A DNA stretch of 64,000 nucleotides, from positions 230,115-294,114 of the forward strand of contig CADCHE010000002.1 of NCBI GenBank assembly GCA_902801205.1, written 5' to 3'. This stretch comes from an uncultured Bacteroidia bacterium. Its GTDB lineage: Bacteria; Bacteroidota; Bacteroidia; Bacteroidales; UBA932. Both the position numbers and the translations under genes were made by a program. Under the pieces are notes generated by a model. That model was not told where the DNA came from. It did no database searches and saw only the letters and a program-made list of their open reading frames with translations. Shown here in pieces: positions 59,869 through 64,000 of the stretch; position 1 is the first letter of the stretch; each line of letters opens with the position of its first letter.

Positions 59869-60953
59869 CGTACGTTCAGCCGGGTGATCACCGGATAATG
59901 GTCGGAATAAGGTACGCGCGGGATCCGGCAGGACACCGCGCCGTATTCCCGCGGGTAGAGGACATAGTCGATCCGCAGGAAAGGCCAGAGGACGGAATAC
60001 GTGGCACCGAAGCCCTTTCCCGCCCCGACGAATGCGTCGCGGTGGTCCCGGCGCAGCCGGGCGTAGGTGTACGACATGGGGGTGTCGTTGAAATCGCCGG
60101 CGACAAGGGTCTCGTACGGGCAGTCTTCAATGTCTGCCGTCAAGCGTCCCACCTGCTGCGGCCGCAGCAGGATCGACTTGCGGATCTTCCGCTCCGTCGA
60201 GCGGACCACGGTGGTATCCCTGCCCAGCGACCTGGCCAGCCCGGCCAGGGAGATGCTGTAGCTTTCCAGGTGGCAGTTGTAGATGCGGACCGTCTTTCCG
60301 TGTACTTGCACGTCGGTGTAGATGGCGAGGTTGGAGCTGTCATCGAAATCCATGATGCCCTTGTCCAGGATCGGGAAGCGGCTCAAAGTCACGTTCCCGT
60401 AATTCCCTTCGGGCCCCACATAGAGGAAGTAACTGGCCTGGTAGCCCGGGAAGGCGCGTTCCAGGTAGGCGGCGCCGTCGTCGTCGGAGTCCAGGGTCAC
60501 TTCCTGCAGGCAGATGATGTCTGCATCGGTCTTCCGCAGGTAGGCGAAGACGGAGTCGCGGCAGACCTCCGGTCCGGCCCCTTCCGGCCAGTGGAGGCGG
60601 TTCTTCTTGGCGAGGATGAAGTTTCCGGTATTGTAGGAGACGACTTTGATGCAGCCCGTTTCCGGTTCTTCGCCGTCGGCGCGCAGTTGCACGTACCTGC
60701 CCATGAAGAAGAAGGCGGGCAGCAGGGCCAGCAGGGGAATCAGCGCGCTGCTCGACCAGTGCAGCAGGGCGCGGAGCAACAGGAACAGGTTCAGCAGGAA
60801 GAAAGGCAGGAACAGGGTCCCGAACAGGCTCATGTACCAGGCTTTGGTGGGATTGACGACCATCGCCAGGTAACTGAGCAGCAATGGCGCAGCGGCCGCG
60901 AGCATCACGATCCGCGACGTCATTTCCCACAGGATGTTCCGTTGGCGCTGCAT
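59865..60953 (-). CDS. Endonuclease/exonuclease/phosphatase family membrane protein
   Basis: This 362-residue protein has three N-terminal hydrophobic helices (about residues 10-85), then a cytosolic or periplasmic EEP domain. It shows VVSYNTGNF, ADIICLQEVTLDSDD, IYNCHLES, VAGDFNDTPMSYTYARLRR, FLRIDYVLYP and PYSDHYPVITRLNV. These are the metal and catalytic motifs of the DNase I-like fold. The substrate (nucleic acid, sphingolipid-like or inositol phosphate) is unknown. It is the last gene of the minus-strand mutL-rhomboid operon, 1 base after the rhomboid gene. Confidence 0.88.
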   Translation of the reverse strand: MQRQRNILWEMTSRIVMLAAAAPLLLSYLAMVVNPTKAWYMSLFGTLFLPFFLLNLFLLLRALLHWSSSALIPLLALLPAFFFMGRYVQLRADGEEPETGCIKVVSYNTGNFILAKKNRLHWPEGAGPEVCRDSVFAYLRKTDADIICLQEVTLDSDDDGAAYLERAFPGYQASYFLYVGPEGNYGNVTLSRFPILDKGIMDFDDSSNLAIYTDVQVHGKTVRIYNCHLESYSISLAGLARSLGRDTTVVRSTERKIRKSILLRPQQVGRLTADIEDCPYETLVAGDFNDTPMSYTYARLRRDHRDAFVGAGKGFGATYSVLWPFLRIDYVLYPREYGAVSCRIPRVPYSDHYPVITRLNVR

Positions 60954-60954
60954 G

Positions 60955-61662
60955 TCAGTATCGGTCGTAAAGGTGTCCCGTCTTCTTCCAGTAAAGGATC
61001 AGCAGCCAGCCGAACAGCATGCCGCCCAGGTGGGCGAAATGCGCGACGCCGTCGGCCGTTCCGGTGACGCCCGTAAGCAGTTCGATCCCCGCAAAGATCA
61101 GGACGAACCATTTGGCCTTGAGCGAGACCGGCGGGAAGATCAGCGTGAGGATGGAGTTCGGATAGAACATCGCGTAGCCGATCAGCACGCCGTAGATGGC
61201 GCCGGAGGCTCCGAGCGTGGGTACGTTCGCCCGGGCGTAGAACGCCGGGAGGACGGAGGGGTCGGAGGCGGCAGCCACCTGCAGCGGATGCAGCTGGAGG
61301 TATTGCACGCCCATGTGCAGCGCGACAGCGCCCAGCCCCGTTACGAAGTAGAACAACAGGAACCTTTTCGGCCCGATGGTCCGCTCCAGTACACTCCCGA
61401 AGATGAAGAGGGTGTACATGTTGAAGAAGATGTGCCAGAACCCGCCGTGCATGAACATGTGCGTCAGGGGCTGCCACCACCGGAACAGGGCGGACGCCGG
61501 GTAGAACAGGGCGAAGGTCCGCACCATGAAGTCTTCGTTGAGCAGCGTGAAGACGAACATGATCACGTTGATGATGATCAGGTTCCGCGTCACCACGGGA
61601 ATCGCGTCCAGGAAGGAGCGTCTTCCGCTTCCACCGTTGTCGTATGAGTAGTAGTCTGCCAT
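60955..61662 (-). CDS. Rhomboid intramembrane serine protease
   Basis: This 235-residue protein has six membrane helices. The catalytic serine is in TLGASGAIYGVLIGYAMFYP and the catalytic histidine in FAHLGGMLFGWLLILYW. MFMHGGFWHIFFNMYTLFIF carries the conserved His-Asn region. The start at 61662 gives MADYYSYDNGGSGRRSFLD; the upstream frame runs into mutL. It lies 5 bases after mutL and 1 base before the EEP gene. Confidence 0.93.
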   Translation of the reverse strand: MADYYSYDNGGSGRRSFLDAIPVVTRNLIIINVIMFVFTLLNEDFMVRTFALFYPASALFRWWQPLTHMFMHGGFWHIFFNMYTLFIFGSVLERTIGPKRFLLFYFVTGLGAVALHMGVQYLQLHPLQVAAASDPSVLPAFYARANVPTLGASGAIYGVLIGYAMFYPNSILTLIFPPVSLKAKWFVLIFAGIELLTGVTGTADGVAHFAHLGGMLFGWLLILYWKKTGHLYDRY

Positions 61663-61667
61663 GTTTC

Positions 61668-63476
61668 CTAGAATCCTTTTTCGATCTGCGAGAAGGGAAT
61701 GACCTGCAGGATGCGCAGCCCGCGGCTGGTGAGTTCGGCGTTCTCGCACGACAGCAGCGCTTCCAGCAAATTCCTGGCCTGGACGGGCGATGTCATCTTG
61801 CCCGCGCCCGCGGCGCCCAGAAGCGCCATCTTGCCGGCCATCGACGTTTCCATCATCTCCGGGAGCGAAGCACTGTCGTCGGAAAGGATCAGCAGAAGGT
61901 CGTCCACCATGGTCCGCACCTTGCCTTCCTCCGCCGAAAAACCTTCCGGGACGCCGTTCACCACGATGGTGTCGTCGCCGAGGGGGGAGATGTCGAAACC
62001 CAGGGAGGCGAGCAGGGGCGCCTTTTCGTCGAAGAGCAGGCGGTGTTCCACGCCGACCTGCACCTTGACGGGGAACATCCCGGTCTGGGTGACGTGTCCC
62101 ATACCGCGCAGTGCGGACAGGGCCCGGTCGTAGAGTACACGTTCCCGGGCACGACGGATGTTGACGATCATCAGCCCTTCCTGCACGGGCGTGACGATGT
62201 ATTTCCCGTCGAGCAGGATCAGTTGCGAGAGGGTGGCGGCACGCTCTTCGAACAGCGCTCCGTAGTCCTCATGCGCGTCGACGAAATGTCCGGGATCATA
62301 ACCGGAGAAAACGTCCGAAGACCGTTTGCCGGTACCGTTCCCGGGGGCCGGTTCCAGCGGCTCGAAGGGGTTGTAGGACGGGTCGACGTCGACATGCGGG
62401 GCCGTGTCCGGCCGGTATTGGGCGAAATGGCTGCCGAGGACCGGCATGTCCTTCTCTTCCGGGTTGCTGAAATCGATGGTGGCCGCGAAGGCGTTCTTCC
62501 CGAGCGTCTCCTTGACGGCGGCGAAAACGACCTGGAAGACGAAGGACTCGTCCTCGAACTTCACTTCCGACTTGGTCGGACTGATGTTCACGTCGATTGT
62601 CTGCGGGTCTACTTCCAGGTAGAGGAAGTAAGCGGGCACCGCGCCTTCAGGCAGCATGCCCTCGTAGGCTTTCAGCACTGCTTTGTGGAGGTAGGCGCTG
62701 CGGAAATGCCGGCCGTTCACGAAGAAGAACTGCTGGCCGGGAGTCTTGCGGGCTGCGTCGGGCCGCCCGGCGAATCCGCTGAGGCGGACGACGGAAGTCG
62801 CTGCCGAAACGTCGACCACGTCGCCGGCGACTTGCGTGCCAAGTAGGTCGAGGATCCTGAATTTCAATGATTTCGCCTTTGCCAGGGAATGGATGTCCTT
62901 CCCGTTGTGTGAAAGGGTAAAGGCGATGTCGGGCCGGGTCAGCGCCACCTTGGTGAATTCTTCTACGATGTGGCGGAATTCGACGTTGTCCGACTTGAGG
63001 AACTTGCGCCGGGCCGGAACATTGTAGAAAAGGTTGCGCACCGCGATGTTCGTGCCTTGCGGCACCGCCGCTTCCGTGGTCGATTCGTGCTGCGAGGCGG
63101 CGAATTCCACCTGGCAGCCCACTTCGGCGTCCGCCGTCCGTGTCCGCAGGGTCACCTGCGCGACGGCGGCGATGGAAGCGAGCGCCTCTCCCCGGAAACC
63201 ATACGTGGTGATCCGCTCCAGGTCTTCCGCGGAGGCGATCTTCGACGTGGCGTGCCGCTCGAAGCAGAGCACGGCATCGTCCGGCGTCATGCCGCAACCG
63301 TTGTCGATCACCTGGACCAGCGTGCGGCCGGCGTCGGTGATGACGACGTTCACGGTGGTGGCTCCCGCGTCGACGGCGTTCTCCATCAGTTCCTTCACGA
63401 CGGATGCAGGCCGCTGGACCACTTCTCCGGCGGCGATCATGTTGGCGATATTGCCCGGCAGTATGCGAAGCACCAT
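61668..63476 (-). CDS. mutL: DNA mismatch repair protein MutL
   Basis: This 602-residue protein has the GHKL ATPase domain: IAAGEVVQRPASVVKELMEN (motif I), VIDNGCGMTPDDAVLCFERH (motif II), TYGFRGEALASI (motif III), then the transducer domain with FVNGRHFRS and VDVNISPTKSEVKFEDE. A variable linker (about 340-400) leads to a C-terminal dimerisation domain without the DQHA(X)2E(X)4E endonuclease motif that I can see. It starts 7 bases downstream of the small tail-anchored gene. Confidence 0.96.
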   Translation of the reverse strand: MVLRILPGNIANMIAAGEVVQRPASVVKELMENAVDAGATTVNVVITDAGRTLVQVIDNGCGMTPDDAVLCFERHATSKIASAEDLERITTYGFRGEALASIAAVAQVTLRTRTADAEVGCQVEFAASQHESTTEAAVPQGTNIAVRNLFYNVPARRKFLKSDNVEFRHIVEEFTKVALTRPDIAFTLSHNGKDIHSLAKAKSLKFRILDLLGTQVAGDVVDVSAATSVVRLSGFAGRPDAARKTPGQQFFFVNGRHFRSAYLHKAVLKAYEGMLPEGAVPAYFLYLEVDPQTIDVNISPTKSEVKFEDESFVFQVVFAAVKETLGKNAFAATIDFSNPEEKDMPVLGSHFAQYRPDTAPHVDVDPSYNPFEPLEPAPGNGTGKRSSDVFSGYDPGHFVDAHEDYGALFEERAATLSQLILLDGKYIVTPVQEGLMIVNIRRARERVLYDRALSALRGMGHVTQTGMFPVKVQVGVEHRLLFDEKAPLLASLGFDISPLGDDTIVVNGVPEGFSAEEGKVRTMVDDLLLILSDDSASLPEMMETSMAGKMALLGAAGAGKMTSPVQARNLLEALLSCENAELTSRGLRILQVIPFSQIEKGF

Positions 63477-63482
63477 ATTTTC

Positions 63483-63785
63483 TTACAGCAGTTCGAAGAA
63501 CTTGGCGAAATAGAAGAAGATGACGACCAGCAGGACGATGCCGACCAGTCCGATGACGGCCTGGACCTTGCTGTCTCCACCGCGGCGGCGCGCATAGTTG
63601 CCGTCGCGCAGGGAGCCCTTCAGGTAGGAGCCGGGGATGTATTTGCCCGCTTGCTTCTCCTTGTCGAACGTCCCGTCCACATGGCCGAAGACCTGGCGGC
63701 GTTCTTCTTCGTCTTTGTCGTAGTAGATCGGCCTGTAGTTGAATGTCCGGTGTTCTTGTTGTCCGGTGAAATTGAAAATACCCAT
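63483..63785 (-). CDS. Small tail-anchored membrane protein upstream of mutL
   Basis: This 100-residue protein has a charged, aromatic-rich N-terminal part (FNYRPIYYDKDEEERRQVFG) and one C-terminal transmembrane helix (VQAVIGLVGIVLLVVIFFYF), so it is probably anchored by its tail with the N-terminus in the cytosol. Homologous-looking small proteins commonly lie next to mutL in Bacteroidales; function is unknown. It is the first gene of the mutL-rhomboid-EEP operon. Confidence 0.75.
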   Translation of the reverse strand: MGIFNFTGQQEHRTFNYRPIYYDKDEEERRQVFGHVDGTFDKEKQAGKYIPGSYLKGSLRDGNYARRRGGDSKVQAVIGLVGIVLLVVIFFYFAKFFELL

Positions 63786-63793
63786 AACGAAGA

Positions 63794-63801
63794 CAAAATT
63801 A
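63794..63801 (-). promoter_or_regulatory. -7 box of the mutL operon
   Basis: The minus strand reads TAATTTTG, fitting TAnnTTTG, 9 bases upstream of the ATG at 63785. No well-placed -33 box; initiation would be nearly leaderless. Confidence 0.4.
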
Positions 63802-63821
63802 GAAAAAAAATGCGAAAAAAA

Positions 63822-63852
63822 TTTGGCATCAAAGAAAAAGTCGTTATCTTTG
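63822..63852 (+). promoter_or_regulatory. rRNA operon promoter
   Basis: TTTG (63822-63825), 19 bases, then TATCTTTG (63845-63852) is the full Bacteroidota consensus, embedded in A-rich DNA. The leader that follows supports its use for a ribosomal RNA operon. Confidence 0.72.
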
Positions 63853-64000
63853 CAGCCCGTTTCGAAAAGAACGGTGTGTTCTTTGAAAATATTGAAAGAT
63901 TAGTACAAGCAAGTACCGAGAACAATTTTTGAATTCGAGAGCGTTGATTTCTTTAGAGAGAACGTTGTCGGGATCGGCCAGATTTATATAGTGTATATAC
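63853..64000 (+). other. rRNA operon leader with boxA-like motif, 16S gene beyond window
   Basis: GTTCTTTGAAAATATTG (63878-63894) matches the boxA-type antitermination motif seen before 16S rRNA genes in Bacteroidota. The leader continues to the window edge without reaching the start of mature 16S rRNA. No tRNA or protein-coding frame fits here. Confidence 0.65.

Noticed and set aside
1-64000. CRISPR arrays, tRNA genes, prophage or insertion-sequence transposases
   Set aside because: I saw no regularly spaced repeats, no cloverleaf in the gaps, and no integrase or transposase motifs.

Overview
The window looks like chromosomal DNA of a high-GC member of the Bacteroidota, probably order Bacteroidales. 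The evidence is the recurring promoter signature TTG-N19/20-TAnnTTTG, the lack of clear Shine-Dalgarno sites, abundant SPII lipoproteins, FHS-type sugar permease plus ROK glucokinase, TolC/HlyD efflux, large outer-membrane barrels, and a very dense set of glycoside hydrolases. I cannot name genus or species. Housekeeping genes (dnaG, metG, dnaE, mutL, rsmE, tsaC and an rRNA-operon leader at the right edge) show that this is core chromosome.

Layout. 1-5.6 kb: 3' part of a LytS-type histidine kinase (minus), then a five-gene plus-strand cassette (beta-helix surface lipoprotein, small secreted protein, VTC-like polyphosphate polymerase, DUF4956 membrane protein, predicted outer-membrane barrel). 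5.6-15.3 kb: PHP phosphoesterase, then DUF308-dnaG-metG converging on dnaE; a perfect 25-bp inverted repeat lies between metG and dnaE. 15.4-21.5 kb: TolC-HlyD-permease-permease efflux operon with a divergent AraC regulator and no ATPase gene. 21.5-27.2 kb: a leader with tandem promoters and a terminator hairpin, then sugar permease, ROK kinase and a 1002-residue outer-membrane protein. 27.2-32.7 kb (minus): one tight operon of GH99-like enzyme, a split chromate-type transporter pair, GH20 hexosaminidase and a cyclophilin lipoprotein. 32.8-37.1 kb: secreted GDPD and a GH78-type enzyme.

37.1-39.85 kb is an AT-rich island with minus-strand genes of unknown function, a toxin-tip-like fragment overlapping a candidate immunity gene, and GC-rich scraps of what may have been an RHS-type protein. 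A 16-bp direct repeat flanks the island.

39.9-50.2 kb is an apparent single xylose/arabinose operon: a degenerate Nudix regulator, xylB, xylA, xylE-type symporter, GH43, WbsX/GH99-like, GH51 and GH16. After a minus-strand Tat-type phosphoesterase, 51.3-58.5 kb holds another set: GH78-type, GH43-like propeller and a 1292-residue GH106-GH43 fusion. No SusC/SusD pair is present anywhere in this carbohydrate region. The genes together suggest growth on arabinoxylan and rhamnose-containing pectic glycans, with xylose entering through XylE, XylA and XylB.

58.5-63.8 kb: rsmE-tsaC (plus) converge on an EEP nuclease, rhomboid protease, MutL and a tail-anchored small protein (minus). At 63.8-64.0 kb an rRNA-type promoter and leader with a boxA-like motif runs off the window.
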